Below are positions 8,437 to 17,676 of a stretch of 64,000 bases of DNA, piece by piece (position 1 is the first letter of the stretch; the number at the start of each line of letters is the position of its first letter). The notes beneath the pieces are model-generated. The model had not been told where the DNA came from and did no database searches. It worked only from the letters and a program-made list of their open reading frames with translations. Position numbers and translations under genes: made by a program. Source of the stretch: Rahnella victoriana (GTDB lineage Bacteria; Pseudomonadota; Gammaproteobacteria; Enterobacterales; Enterobacteriaceae); contig NZ_SJOJ01000008.1 of the NCBI RefSeq assembly GCF_004330295.1, positions 1 to 64,000 on the forward strand. The letters are read 5' to 3'.

Positions 8437-9453
8437 ATGACTTTTTGGACTTTGATCCGACAACGCTGCTGGGGGCTGATTCTGGTGATGGCGGGCGTTT
8501 GCGTTATCACTTTTATCATCTCGCATATGATCCCCGGCGACCCGGCGCGGTTGCTGGCGGGCGATCGTGCAAGCAATGAAATGGTCGAACATATCCGTGA
8601 ACAACTGGGGCTGAACCAGCCGCTGTACGTGCAGTTTTTCCGTTATGTCAGCGATTTGCTGCACGGCGATTTGGGCACGTCAATCCGTACCGGGCGTCCG
8701 GTGCTGGAAGACCTGAAAGCCTTCTTCCCGGCGACATTAGAACTTGCGGTCAGCGCGCTGTGTCTGGCGATCGTGTTCGGCATTCCGCTGGGCGTGCTGT
8801 CGGCGGTGTATCGCAATAAATTCCCGGATCATCTGGTGCGTCTGCTTTCCGTACTGGGCATTTCCACCCCGGCGTTCTGGCTGGGGCTGGGCGTCATCAT
8901 TCTGTTCTACGGCCATCTGAACCTGCTGCCGGGCGGCGGAAGACTGGATGACTGGATGGATCCGCCGGCCAATATCACCGGTTTTTACGTCCTCGATTCC
9001 CTGCTGACCGGTAATTGGGAGGCCTTCTGGAACAGCCTGCAACATCTGGCGATGCCTGCGCTGACCCTGGCGTTTGTGCATATGGGCATTGTGGCGCGAC
9101 AGATCCGCTCGGCAATGCTCGAGCAACTGAATGAAGACTATATCCGTACGGCGCGGGCTAACGGGTTGTCGCGCTGGCGGGTGATCCTGAGTCACGCCTT
9201 GCCGAATGCGCTGATCCCGTCGGTCACCGTGCTCGGGCTGGCGATGGGCGACTTACTTTACGGCGCGGTGCTGACCGAAACCGTCTTTGCCTGGCCGGGC
9301 ATGGGCGCGTACGTGGTGAACTCCATTCAGGCGCTGGATTTTCCGGCGGTGATGGGGTTTGCGGTGGTGGTGTCGTTCGCCTACGTCATCGTTAATTTAT
9401 GTGTGGATTTACTGTATGTGTGGATCGATCCGCGCATTGGCCGTGAGGGGTGA
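8437..9453 (+). CDS. ddpB: Dipeptide ABC transporter permease (DdpB-like)
   Basis: A 338-residue inner-membrane permease of the DppB/OppB family with six predicted membrane segments. The first is at about 11-30, followed by the conserved periplasmic motif MIPGDPARLLAGDRAS. The EAA-type cytoplasmic loop is seen around EQLNEDYIRTARANGLS. It ends 3 bp before the second permease gene, so the two are translated together. Confidence 0.93.
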   Translation: MTFWTLIRQRCWGLILVMAGVCVITFIISHMIPGDPARLLAGDRASNEMVEHIREQLGLNQPLYVQFFRYVSDLLHGDLGTSIRTGRPVLEDLKAFFPATLELAVSALCLAIVFGIPLGVLSAVYRNKFPDHLVRLLSVLGISTPAFWLGLGVIILFYGHLNLLPGGGRLDDWMDPPANITGFYVLDSLLTGNWEAFWNSLQHLAMPALTLAFVHMGIVARQIRSAMLEQLNEDYIRTARANGLSRWRVILSHALPNALIPSVTVLGLAMGDLLYGAVLTETVFAWPGMGAYVVNSIQALDFPAVMGFAVVVSFAYVIVNLCVDLLYVWIDPRIGREG

Positions 9454-9456
9454 GGC

Positions 9457-10368
9457 ATGTCTGTGATTGAACCGGGCGTCAATAATCATCGGGCCGACAT
9501 CGTGGCCCCGGACGTCAAACCGCGTTTCGCCAACGGGCGGCGCACCTTCCATTTACTGAGCCGCAGCCCGCTGACCCTGCTGGGGCTGGCAATCATGCTG
9601 ATCGTGCTTTTCATCATGATCTTTTCGCCGTGGCTGGTGCCGCACGATCCGAACGCCATCAACCTGACCGACCGCCTGCAGGCACCTTCCGCACTGCACT
9701 GGTTTGGTACCGATGAAGTCGGACGGGACCTGTTCAGCCGCGTGCTGATTGGCAGCCAGCAATCCGTGGCCGCCGGGCTGGCGGTGGTGATCATCGCGGG
9801 GACGATAGGTTCGCTGCTCGGCTGCTTTTCCGGCGTGGTCGGCGGGATGGTCGACGCCCTGATTATGCGCTGCATGGATATCATGCTGTCGGTGCCGTCG
9901 CTGGTCTTAACGATGGCGCTGGCCGCCGCGCTCGGGCCGAGCCTGTTTAACGCCATGCTGGCCATTGCCGTGGTGCGCATTCCGTTTTATGTCCGGCTGG
10001 CGCGCGGTCAGACGCTGATGCTGCGCCATCAGGCTTATATGCAGGCCACGCGGACGTTCGGCGCATCCCGCTGGCATCTCATCACCTGGCACGTACTGCG
10101 TAATGTGATGCCGCCGCTGGTGGTGCAGGCGTCGCTGGACATCGGTACGTCGATTCTGATGGCCGCGACCTTAGGTTTTATCGGCCTTGGCGCGCAACAA
10201 CCGACCGCCGAGTGGGGCGCGATGGTGTCCAACGGCCGCAATTACATTCTCGATCAATGGTGGTATTCCGCCTTTCCCGGCGTGGCGATTCTGATCACCG
10301 CCACCGGTTTTAACCTGTTCGGCGACGGTCTGCGCGACCTGCTGGATCCGAAAAGCAGAGGGCGCTGA
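9457..10368 (+). CDS. ddpC: Dipeptide ABC transporter permease (DdpC-like)
   Basis: A 303-residue DppC/OppC-family permease. A cytoplasmic N-tail is followed by the first membrane span (about 38-60), the family motif HWFGTDEVGRDLFSRV, and the EAA loop around MQATRTFGASRWHLI. The C-terminus GDGLRDLLDPKSRGR is typical. The ATPase gene begins 1 bp after its stop, consistent with a tightly packed operon. Confidence 0.93.
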   Translation: MSVIEPGVNNHRADIVAPDVKPRFANGRRTFHLLSRSPLTLLGLAIMLIVLFIMIFSPWLVPHDPNAINLTDRLQAPSALHWFGTDEVGRDLFSRVLIGSQQSVAAGLAVVIIAGTIGSLLGCFSGVVGGMVDALIMRCMDIMLSVPSLVLTMALAAALGPSLFNAMLAIAVVRIPFYVRLARGQTLMLRHQAYMQATRTFGASRWHLITWHVLRNVMPPLVVQASLDIGTSILMAATLGFIGLGAQQPTAEWGAMVSNGRNYILDQWWYSAFPGVAILITATGFNLFGDGLRDLLDPKSRGR

Positions 10369-10369
10369 G

Positions 10370-11398
10370 ATGACGGAACAAACCCCTGCGCCGGTACTGG
10401 AAATCGACCATCTGCAACTGGTCTTTCCGGTGTACGGCGGTGAAGTGAAGGCGCTGAATCAGGTGTCGCTGACCGTCAGCGCCGGAGAAATCGTCGGCGT
10501 GGTCGGCGAATCCGGCTCGGGCAAATCGGTCACGGCCATGATGGCGATGCGTCTGTTGCCGCCCGACGGGTTTACCGTGACCGGCGGCGCGTTACGGCTG
10601 CTCGGCACCGACGTGGTTAACGCCACGGAAGACCAGATGCGTAGCCTGCGCGGCGCGCGTGTGGCGATGATTTTTCAGGAGCCGATGAATGCCCTGAATC
10701 CGACGCGCAAAATTGGCCGTCAGATGTGTGAAGTCATCTGTCTGCATCAGAAACTGAACAAGGCGCAGGCATGGCAAAAAGCCATCGGCCTGTTGCAGGA
10801 CATGCAGATCGCCGATGCGGAGCAGGTGATGTCGCGCTATCCGTTCGAACTGTCCGGCGGTATGCGTCAGCGCGTCCTGATCGCCATGGCGTTTTCCTGT
10901 GAACCGGAACTGATTATCGCCGACGAACCGACCACGGCGCTGGATGTCACCGTGCAGCGTCAGGTGCTGCGTTTACTCCAGCGCAAGGCCAGGGCCAGCG
11001 GCACCGCCGTTTTATTTATCACCCATGACATGGCGGTGGTGTCCCAGCTGTGCGACCGGGTGTACGTGATGTACGCCGGGCATGTGATTGAAAGCGGCAA
11101 TACGACGGATGTGATCGACACGCCGTCGCATCCGTATTCCATCGGATTATTACAGGCCGCGCCGGAGAACGGCGAGCCGCGCAGCCTGCTGAAAGCCATT
11201 CCCGGCACGGTGCCGAATCTGGCAAAACTGCCGCAGGGTTGTGCGTTTCGCGGGCGTTGCCATCATGCCGATGACCAGTGCATACAGACACCGGCGCTGG
11301 CCCCGCTGCCGCATTTCCCGCAGCAATCGGTGGCCTGCTGGCATCCGCAACGCCATGCCGGTGAAATCCACATTCAACGTATTGAGGAGCATTCCTGA
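10370..11398 (+). CDS. ddpD: Dipeptide ABC transporter ATPase (DdpD-like)
   Basis: A 342-residue ATPase. Walker [10 protein letters not shown]-loop FQEPMNALNP, signature LSGGMRQR, Walker [13 protein letters not shown] and H-loop THDMAV are all intact. The C-terminal oligopeptide-transporter domain has the iron-sulfur-type Cys pattern C-x5-C-x6-C ending near CWHP, as in DppD/OppD. Its TGA stop shares the final A with the start codon of the second ATPase (TGATG). Confidence 0.93.
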   Translation: MTEQTPAPVLEIDHLQLVFPVYGGEVKALNQVSLTVSAGEIVGVVGESGSGKSVTAMMAMRLLPPDGFTVTGGALRLLGTDVVNATEDQMRSLRGARVAMIFQEPMNALNPTRKIGRQMCEVICLHQKLNKAQAWQKAIGLLQDMQIADAEQVMSRYPFELSGGMRQRVLIAMAFSCEPELIIADEPTTALDVTVQRQVLRLLQRKARASGTAVLFITHDMAVVSQLCDRVYVMYAGHVIESGNTTDVIDTPSHPYSIGLLQAAPENGEPRSLLKAIPGTVPNLAKLPQGCAFRGRCHHADDQCIQTPALAPLPHFPQQSVACWHPQRHAGEIHIQRIEEHS

Positions 11399-12354
11399 TG
11401 ATGGCAGAAGCCCTGGTTGAACTGCAGGATGTGCGCGTCCGCTTCCCCGCAAGCTATAACTGGCGCGGTAAACCGACCAGTTATGTGCATGCGCTGAACG
11501 GGCTGGATCTGAATATTATTCGCGGCGAAACGTTAGGCATTGTCGGGGAATCCGGTTGCGGTAAAAGTACGCTGGCGCAGTTGCTGATGGGTTTACAGAA
11601 GCCGAGCAGCGGAGAAGTGCACCGCGCGCGGCATGACAATTCCTGGTTCGGTTCAGGCATGCAAATGGTGTTTCAGGATCCGCAGTCGTCGCTGGATCCA
11701 CGTCTGCCGGTCTGGCGAATCATCACCGAACCGGTGTTTGTGCAGAAACACAACAGCAGCCGCGAACGCCGCGAACTGGCTGCGACACTGGCGGAACAGG
11801 TGGGGATCCGCAAAGAATACCTCGACCGTCTGCCACATGAATTCTCCGGCGGTCAGCGCCAGCGTATTTCCATCGCCCGCGCCTTGTCTTCCGAACCGGA
11901 CATCATCGTGCTCGATGAACCGACCTCGGCGCTGGATATCTCGGTGCAGGCGCAAATCCTCAATTTACTGGTAGAACTGCAACGCCAGCGCAACCTGACC
12001 TTCGTGCTGATTTCCCATAACGTGTCTGTTGTGCGCCACATGAGTGACCGCGTGGCCGTGATGTATCTGGGGCAAATCGTTGAGCTGGGCGCAGCGGAAA
12101 AAGTCCTGTCCGAACCGCAACATCCCTATACCCGTCTGCTGCTGGATTCTGTGCCCCGCGCCGGACGTCAGCTTGATGAGGGGATCGTGGATAAAAAAGG
12201 TGAATTACCCGGCAACCGCAACCTGCCGATGGGATGTTATTTCCGCGAACGTTGCCCGCTGGCAGGTGACGGCTGCCAGATGCCGCAGGAACTGGTCTGC
12301 GGGGCAGGCGGGGTGGTCGCGAGATGTCATCGGGTTATGCCGGAGCGGGCATAG
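11398..12354 (+). CDS. ddpF: Dipeptide ABC transporter ATPase (DdpF-like)
   Basis: A 318-residue ATPase pairing with DdpD. It has Walker [10 protein letters not shown], signature FSGGQRQR, Walker B IIVLDEPTSALD and H-loop SHNVSV, and the oligopeptide C-terminal Cys cluster (CYFRERCPLAGDGC). Two adjacent ATGs (11398 and 11401) are possible starts. It is the last gene of the ddp operon; a palindromic CTCCC-type repeat follows directly and may act as transcript end or 3' stabiliser. Confidence 0.93.
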   Translation: MMAEALVELQDVRVRFPASYNWRGKPTSYVHALNGLDLNIIRGETLGIVGESGCGKSTLAQLLMGLQKPSSGEVHRARHDNSWFGSGMQMVFQDPQSSLDPRLPVWRIITEPVFVQKHNSSRERRELAATLAEQVGIRKEYLDRLPHEFSGGQRQRISIARALSSEPDIIVLDEPTSALDISVQAQILNLLVELQRQRNLTFVLISHNVSVVRHMSDRVAVMYLGQIVELGAAEKVLSEPQHPYTRLLLDSVPRAGRQLDEGIVDKKGELPGNRNLPMGCYFRERCPLAGDGCQMPQELVCGAGGVVARCHRVMPERA

Positions 12355-12360
12355 TTTTTA

Positions 12361-12515
12361 GCTCCTCCCCCTGCGAAGGGGGAGGCGGGGAGGGGGTTTT
12401 AATGGCGAAACGATTATTGAAGTATCCACCAGGTAAAAACGTGCCAAAGCAAACGTCAACATTTTGATTTTTCTTTAATACCCCACCCCAGCCCTCCCCT
12501 TCGCAGGGGAGGGAG
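12361..12515. repeat. CTCCC-rich palindromic intergenic repeat, copy 1
   Basis: About 155 bp with imperfect terminal inverted repeats of about 40 bp. The left end reads CTCCTCCCCCTGCGAAGGGG and the right end CCCTCCCCTTCGCAGGGGAG. Each end is itself a hairpin (CCCCTGCGAAGGGG), and the centre is A+T-richer. A closely related copy lies at 17486-17613 and a short diverged one at 23591-23653. The form is that of a MITE or REP-like element; no coding content. Confidence 0.8.
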
Positions 12516-12556
12516 TTGACCGGTTTTCTCCTCCGCTCAGGTGAGAAAGGGACAAC

Positions 12557-13441
12557 TTATTTTCGTAAAAGATCCACTGTTTTCCCCCAGTCAAACGGCT
12601 CCAGATCCGAATACCTGAGGCCCTTCGCGGCCAGCGCATCCACCAGCCCTTGCTGGGCCAGCACCGTGCCGGAACTCATATCCGGGGCGACGCCGACGTC
12701 TTCCAGCGTTTTCACCACTTCGCGCATTTCCTCGGCGCGGCGTTTGCCGTGTTCGGCGATGCGGCTGATCAGGTAATGCGGAAATTGCGCATCCCAGCCC
12801 AGTGACGGAAAGCTGGCGTGCAGCGAGGCGAGCACTTCATTCTCTACGCCGTACTGACGCGCCGCGCTCAGGCATTCGGCAGTCAGCGCTTCCAGCCCTT
12901 TGATCATCACGCTGCGACACATTTTGATCGCCGACGCTTCGCCGACGACGTTGCTGTGAACCTTGCTGTTAAATCCCTGCTCGTTAAGCCATTCGCTGAC
13001 GGCACGGGCATGGATGCCACCCAGCAACAGCGGGGTTTTCAGTCGGGCAGGCGGATAGGGGGCCATCACGGCGACGTCAATGTAGTTACCGCCCGCCTGT
13101 TCGATTTCTGCCATGGCGGCGCGTTTGGTGTGTGGCGAGACCGAATTCAGATCGAGAAACAACTGCTGCGGGCCGATGTGCTGCGCGACGGCGGTGGCGA
13201 CGTTCAGGGATTCTGCGGCGGTGACAGCAGAAAAGATGATCAGACTGCCCTCTGTCGCTTCCTGCACGGACTCCGCAAAGCGGACACCGGCGGCGCGGGC
13301 GCGCTGGCGAATGACGTCGCTGTCGGTCTGCTTATCAAACGCCACAATCTCCAGTGCCGGATGGTGCTGTTTAAGGTCGGTGGCGAGGATAGTGCCCACT
13401 TCGCCGAGGCCGATAAGGGTAATGCGGGTGATGTTATTCAT
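12557..13441 (-). CDS. NAD(P)-dependent oxidoreductase, 6-phosphogluconate-dehydrogenase-like with DUF1932
   Basis: A 294-residue beta-hydroxyacid-dehydrogenase-like protein. The Rossmann fold has GLGEVG (residues 8-13); the conserved catalytic-type Lys is in EASAIKMCRSVMIKG; a DUF1932-type C-terminal domain is present. The start at 13441 was chosen because the open frame upstream runs into galD; the two genes overlap by 8 bp. It is the last gene of the galB-galC-galD unit, so it may reduce or oxidise an intermediate or side product of the 4,5-cleavage pathway. The exact reaction is not known to me. Confidence 0.85.
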   Translation of the reverse strand: MNNITRITLIGLGEVGTILATDLKQHHPALEIVAFDKQTDSDVIRQRARAAGVRFAESVQEATEGSLIIFSAVTAAESLNVATAVAQHIGPQQLFLDLNSVSPHTKRAAMAEIEQAGGNYIDVAVMAPYPPARLKTPLLLGGIHARAVSEWLNEQGFNSKVHSNVVGEASAIKMCRSVMIKGLEALTAECLSAARQYGVENEVLASLHASFPSLGWDAQFPHYLISRIAEHGKRRAEEMREVVKTLEDVGVAPDMSSGTVLAQQGLVDALAAKGLRYSDLEPFDWGKTVDLLRK

Positions 13442-14558
13442 GATGAGATCCCTGTTGATCGTCCTGATGTCCGTTCCAGACGCTGGCGGGGATGGCGACA
13501 CGGCCATCAAAAATCAGCCGCGCGGTGCGTAACAGTGCGCAGCCTGCCAGTCGTTCTGCACCGGTCCGGGTCGGATCGAGTTGTAATTCCACGCTGAATT
13601 CGCCGGTCGGATGTTCGACGCTGAGTAACGGCGTATTGCCGGAAGGCGTATGTGCCAGCCCGTCGGTGATGCTGCCGGGGATCAGGCAGGCGCTGGCGAC
13701 ACTGACCGCGCCCAGCACGCCGATGGAGGCGTGACAGCGGTGCGGAATGAATGTCCGGCTGGAAATGGCACCGCCGTTTCGCGGTTCGGCAATCAGCGTC
13801 ATTTTCGGCACAGTGCGCTGCGTGACATCGCCGAGATTCATTTTTGGCCCGGCCTGCAAGCGAATGGATTCGAGGCGTTTTTTCAGTTCCGTATCGGCAT
13901 CAAGTTGTTCACGGGTTTCATAACCGCTGCGGCCCACATCGGCGGCGCGCAGCAACACTACCGGCATGCCGTTGTCGATGCAGGTCACCCCGATGCCGTC
14001 GAAGGTATCGCGCGGATTGCCGGTCGGCAGCAATGCGCCGCAACTGGAACCGGCGATATCGGCAAATTCCACGCTGATTTTGGCGGCGGTGCCCGGTACG
14101 CCATCAATGCGTAAATCGCCCTGATAGCACACCTCACCGTCCTGCACCGGCACATAAGCCGTCGCCATCTGACCGGTGTTTTCCATAAAAATCCGTACCG
14201 GCGTGATGCCTTCCTGCGGGCGGATTAATTGCCGTTCGAGGGCGAACGGACCGACAGCCGCCAGAATATTGCCGCAGTTTTGCCCGTAATCCACCCCCGC
14301 GTTATCGACGTTAACCTGCGCGAAAAGATAATCGACGTCGGCATCCGCACGGGCGGAAGGGCGGATAATCGCCACCTTGCTGGTCAGCGGATCGGCACCA
14401 CCGAGGCCGTCAATCTGGCGCGGATCAGGCGATCCCATCACCGCCAGCAGCACGCGGTCGCGCAGATTGTCGTCTTGCGGTAAATCATCCGCCAGAAAGA
14501 ACGCGCCTTTTGAGGTGCCGCCGCGCATCAGCAGGCAGGGAATTCGGGTCTGTGGCAT
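13434..14558 (-). CDS. galD: 4-oxalomesaconate tautomerase (GalD, PrpF family)
   Basis: A 374-residue PrpF-superfamily isomerase. It shows the family opening PCLLMRGGTSKGAFF, the active-site segment GQNCGNILAAVG and the second-half segment PHRCHASIGVLGA. In gallate catabolism GalD converts the keto form of 4-oxalomesaconate (OMA) made by ring cleavage into the enol used by the hydratase GalB. It lies between the aldolase and the oxidoreductase; 9 bp separate it from galC. Function is assigned from family plus the complete pathway context. Confidence 0.92.
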   Translation of the reverse strand: MPQTRIPCLLMRGGTSKGAFFLADDLPQDDNLRDRVLLAVMGSPDPRQIDGLGGADPLTSKVAIIRPSARADADVDYLFAQVNVDNAGVDYGQNCGNILAAVGPFALERQLIRPQEGITPVRIFMENTGQMATAYVPVQDGEVCYQGDLRIDGVPGTAAKISVEFADIAGSSCGALLPTGNPRDTFDGIGVTCIDNGMPVVLLRAADVGRSGYETREQLDADTELKKRLESIRLQAGPKMNLGDVTQRTVPKMTLIAEPRNGGAISSRTFIPHRCHASIGVLGAVSVASACLIPGSITDGLAHTPSGNTPLLSVEHPTGEFSVELQLDPTRTGAERLAGCALLRTARLIFDGRVAIPASVWNGHQDDQQGSHHE

Positions 14559-14567
14559 ATCAGCTCC

Positions 14568-15293
14568 TCAGCGTTTTTCGGCCTGTTCCAGTTCTTCGGT
14601 CGAATCGAAATACGTCAGACCTTTTTCTGCCAGACGCGGGCGCATGTTGTAGATATCCAGCCCCAGTTCGCCGTCGGCCATTCTGGCCCGCTTACCTTCT
14701 TCCAGCGCTTCCCGCTCGCGGCTGGCCTGGACCACCTGCGCCACCTCTTCGCGGCGTACCACCACCACGCCGTCATCATCGGCCACGATGGCATCGCCCG
14801 GATACACCAGCTGTCCGGCACAGACCACCGGCACGTTCACGGAGCCGAGCGTTTCCTTGATGGTGCCCTGCGCATGAACCGCCCGTGACCAGACGCGGAA
14901 ACCCATATCGCGCAGCGTTTTGGTATCACGCACGCCGAGATCGGCCACCAGCCCGACCACGCCGCGCGATTTCAGCGAGGTTGCCAGCAAATCACCGAAG
15001 AAGCCGTCGGAACACGGCGAAGTCGGCGCGACCACCAGAATGTCGCCCGGCTGACACTGTTCCACCGAGACGTGGAACATCCAGTTATCGCCCGGTGCCG
15101 TCAGCACGGTGACGGCGCTGCCGGAAATCGCACAATCCTGCTGGATCGGACGGATACCGGCATCCAGCAATCCTTTGCGGCCCTGCGCTTCATGCACCGT
15201 CGCCACGCCGAAAGCCGCCAGCGCCGATACGTCAGTTTTATCTGCCCGTGGGATATGGCGAACCACGACGCCTTTTTTGCCGACCAGACTCAT
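14568..15293 (-). CDS. galC: 4-carboxy-4-hydroxy-2-oxoadipate aldolase (GalC/LigK)
   Basis: A 241-residue RraA-like class II aldolase that splits 4-carboxy-4-hydroxy-2-oxoadipate into pyruvate and oxaloacetate. Visible features are [16 protein letters not shown] near the N-terminus, the metal and substrate loop [19 protein letters not shown], and the [15 protein letters not shown] strand typical of the fold. It overlaps the galB end by 4 bp. With GalA, GalB and GalD it completes gallate degradation to central metabolites. Confidence 0.94.
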   Translation of the reverse strand: MSLVGKKGVVVRHIPRADKTDVSALAAFGVATVHEAQGRKGLLDAGIRPIQQDCAISGSAVTVLTAPGDNWMFHVSVEQCQPGDILVVAPTSPCSDGFFGDLLATSLKSRGVVGLVADLGVRDTKTLRDMGFRVWSRAVHAQGTIKETLGSVNVPVVCAGQLVYPGDAIVADDDGVVVVRREEVAQVVQASREREALEEGKRARMADGELGLDIYNMRPRLAEKGLTYFDSTEELEQAEKR

Positions 15294-16036
15294 GCTAAAT
15301 CCTCCGTTACGCGCGGGAAGATGCTCTGATAGCCTTCGCCGTAAACGATATTTTTGGCGCTGGTGATCCCGACATTACGTTTGGCCTGCACGCCGCGCTG
15401 CTGGGCGACGCGGGTGTAGTATTCCCACAAATGTTCCTGACCGGCCATGCACTGAATGGCCTGATATTTTTTGTCCCAGACGTCGGTGATATCGAGCAGC
15501 ACGTCGGGTTTCCACTCACATTGTTCCGGCTGATGCGGCTCAAAACAGTAAACCGGCGGCGCACCGACGATGGTTTCGCCCGGCCGGTAGCCTTCCGCCT
15601 GCGCAATGATGCGGGCTTCCTGCGCCAGATGGGTCGCCATCGGGTGATCGTAGTTGTACGGGTCTTTCAAAGAATGGGTCAGCACGAAATGCGGCTGCAC
15701 GCGGCGGTAAACGTCCGCCAGACGGAACAGTGAGTCTTTGTCGGCACGCAGCGGATAATCGCCCATATCGAAGAACTCGACAGTGGCGCCCAGGATTTCG
15801 GCGGCGGCCATGGCTTCTTCACGGCGTGATGCTTTGACAATCTCTTCGGTCATGTTGCCCTTGCGCCACAATTTTGCGGATTCACCGCGTTCACCAAATG
15901 ACAGGCAAACGATGTGCACGGCATAACCGGCCTGCGTATGTTTGGCGATGGCACCGCCCGCGCGCCAGACGAAATCGGCGGAGTGGGCACTGACGACTAA
16001 TGCACTTTTGGCGTTCTCTTTTTTTGGCTGAGTCAT
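15290..16036 (-). CDS. galB: 4-oxalomesaconate hydratase (GalB, PIG-L family)
   Basis: A 248-residue PIG-L/LmbE-fold zinc hydratase that adds water to the enol form of OMA. The zinc motif appears as [13 protein letters not shown], the GalB variant of the AHPDD motif; a further His lies in the [14 protein letters not shown] segment. The ATG at 16036 has AAGGA eight bases upstream; the frame extends to 16063 but has no ribosome site there. It is the first gene of the leftward galB-C-D-oxidoreductase unit, divergent from galR. Confidence 0.92.
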   Translation of the reverse strand: MTQPKKENAKSALVVSAHSADFVWRAGGAIAKHTQAGYAVHIVCLSFGERGESAKLWRKGNMTEEIVKASRREEAMAAAEILGATVEFFDMGDYPLRADKDSLFRLADVYRRVQPHFVLTHSLKDPYNYDHPMATHLAQEARIIAQAEGYRPGETIVGAPPVYCFEPHQPEQCEWKPDVLLDITDVWDKKYQAIQCMAGQEHLWEYYTRVAQQRGVQAKRNVGITSAKNIVYGEGYQSIFPRVTEDLA

Positions 16037-16123
16037 GAGGATGTCCTTGGTTTTTGTTCTCAAAATGTCTGAGTTCCATGCTGTCAGCCTCAGCCTGCGG
16101 CGGGTAATTCATTTGATTGCACG

Positions 16124-16142
16124 GGGTATGCGTTTTATTTAT
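16124..16142. promoter_or_regulatory. Operator-like motif upstream of galB (copy A)
   Basis: GGGTATGCGTTTTATTTAT in the galB-galR intergenic region is matched at 18 of 19 positions by 21922-21940 upstream of galT, in the same orientation relative to the leftward genes. It is a good candidate for the binding site of the adjacent LysR regulator. Confidence 0.6.
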
Positions 16143-16186
16143 ATTGCGGGGAGACGTCACGCAAAAAAACCAGAAGGGAGAAGGGG

Positions 16187-17404
16187 ATGGCGCAGGATGA
16201 GATGCTGAGTAACCTGATGCAAATACGGGCTTTTTGTCAGGTGGTCGATCAGGGGAGTGTGTCGCGCGCGGCAGATGAACTCTATCGCACGCAGTCGGCG
16301 GTGACGCGGGCGATCCGCGATCTGGAGCAATTTCTGGATGTCCCGCTGTTTGAGCGCCATGCCAACGGCATGTTGCTGACGGATTTCGGTAAATGCGTGC
16401 TGCCCCGCGCACGGCGGGCGATTGCCGAGCTGCGGCAGATCCCGTCGCAGCTGGCGAAATTACAGGGCAAAAGCGGGCAACGGCGCTTCGATACCGAACC
16501 CTTGTATCTGTTTAACGTCCGGCGGCTGCAAATTTTTATCTCCCTGTGCAAAACGCGGCATATGCAAACCGTCGCCACGCTGCTGGGCCTTAGCCAGCCC
16601 GCGGTCAGTGCCGCGCTGAAGGTGCTGGAAAACGGTGCCGGTGTCGCGCTGCTGGAGCGCACACCGCATGGCATGATGCCGTCGCTGGCGGGGCAGGATA
16701 TCGTGCCGAACCTGCGCCGTGCGCTCAACGAACTGCGTCATATTCCTGCGGATATTGCTGCCCGTCGCGGCGTGCTGGAAGGTACGGTTCAGGTCGGGGC
16801 GTTGCCGCTCGGACGCACACGCTTACTGCCGCAGGCGATTATCGGCCTGACGCAGCGGTATAACGGCGTCAAAGTGGTGACCAATGAAAGTGCTTTCAGT
16901 GCGCTGGCATCCGAACTGCGATCCGGCGAAGTGGACTTTATTTTCGGCGCGCTGCGTTCCAGCGATTACGCGGCGGACATGACAACCGAAACGTTGTTTA
17001 CCGAAAGCATGGTGATTCTGGCGCGAAAAGGCCATCCGCTGCTGGCAGAAACCGTCACGCAGGAACATCTGCGCGAAGCGCGCTGGGTCCTGCCGCGTGC
17101 GGAAACGCCAGCCCGACGTCTGCTGGATAACAGCTTTGCGGCGATGAATATGCCGCCGCCGGATCCGGTGGTGGAAAGCGGCGATTTGGGGATTGTGCGC
17201 GGCTTGCTGCTCGGTTCAGACATGCTGGCGGCGGTATCCGCGCGTCAGCTCGAGCATGAACTTGAATCCGGTGAACTGGTGAAACTGCCGCTGGAACTGG
17301 CCGATACGCATCGCGCCATCGGCCTGACATTCCGTGCCGGGAGTTTGCTGTCACCGGCGGCACACGCGCTGGTTGCTGAAATTCGGAAGGTGTGCGCTCA
17401 ATAA
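16187..17404 (+). CDS. galR: LysR-type regulator of gallate genes with two HTH domains
   Basis: A 405-residue LysR-family protein, about 100 longer than usual because it has two N-terminal winged-helix domains. The first spans about residues 9-66 (QGSVSRAADELYRTQSAVTR) and the second about 109-166 (RHMQTVATLLGLSQPAVSAAL). The effector-binding domain follows (about 198-405). The two helix-turn-helix copies align along their length, including the LLERTPHGM / LFERHANGM wing, so they look like an internal duplication. It is divergent from galB and between the two catabolic units, so a role in gallate induction is likely. The start at 16187 has GGGAGAAGG just upstream; ATG 16202 is an alternative. 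Confidence 0.85.
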   Translation: MAQDEMLSNLMQIRAFCQVVDQGSVSRAADELYRTQSAVTRAIRDLEQFLDVPLFERHANGMLLTDFGKCVLPRARRAIAELRQIPSQLAKLQGKSGQRRFDTEPLYLFNVRRLQIFISLCKTRHMQTVATLLGLSQPAVSAALKVLENGAGVALLERTPHGMMPSLAGQDIVPNLRRALNELRHIPADIAARRGVLEGTVQVGALPLGRTRLLPQAIIGLTQRYNGVKVVTNESAFSALASELRSGEVDFIFGALRSSDYAADMTTETLFTESMVILARKGHPLLAETVTQEHLREARWVLPRAETPARRLLDNSFAAMNMPPPDPVVESGDLGIVRGLLLGSDMLAAVSARQLEHELESGELVKLPLELADTHRAIGLTFRAGSLLSPAAHALVAEIRKVCAQ

Positions 17405-17420
17405 TACCCTCGCCGGGTTT

Positions 17421-17672
17421 TGCCTTTGCTCCTCTCCTTCACTGGGGAGGGAGCCGATTGAGCCATACTTCGGGCTTTTGCTTTAGCTCCTCCCCCTGCG
17501 AAGGGGGAGGCGGGGAGGGGGTTTTAATGACAAAACCACTGCCTGCGGAAACATCAACTTCATGATTTTGCTGTAATACCCCACCCCAACCCTCCCCTTC
17601 GCAGGGGAGGGAGCGGATTGTGCCACACTTCGGGCTTGTGCCTTTGCTCCATCCCCTGCGCAGTTGAGGGTG
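17421..17672. repeat. CTCCC-rich palindromic repeat, copy 2 with partial tandem units
   Basis: A full copy (17486-17613, about 128 bp) has the same inverted ends as copy 1 and the same junctions GGGGGTTTTAATG and TAATACCCCACCCCA. Around it a 40-bp segment (17451-17490) recurs with some changes at 17611-17650, a 160-bp period, and broken half-units stand at both edges. It fills the space between convergent galR and aroQ. Confidence 0.75.
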
Positions 17673-17676
17673 TTAA

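Noticed and set aside
12818..13597. 259-codon plus-strand frame
   Set aside because: A shadow antisense to the oxidoreductase and galD genes in G+C-rich DNA; composition is His/Arg-rich with no domain.
17421..17672. Possible CRISPR array from repeated blocks between galR and aroQ
   Set aside because: The repeats are long, imperfect palindromic units with no regular short spacers; they match the intergenic element at 12361.
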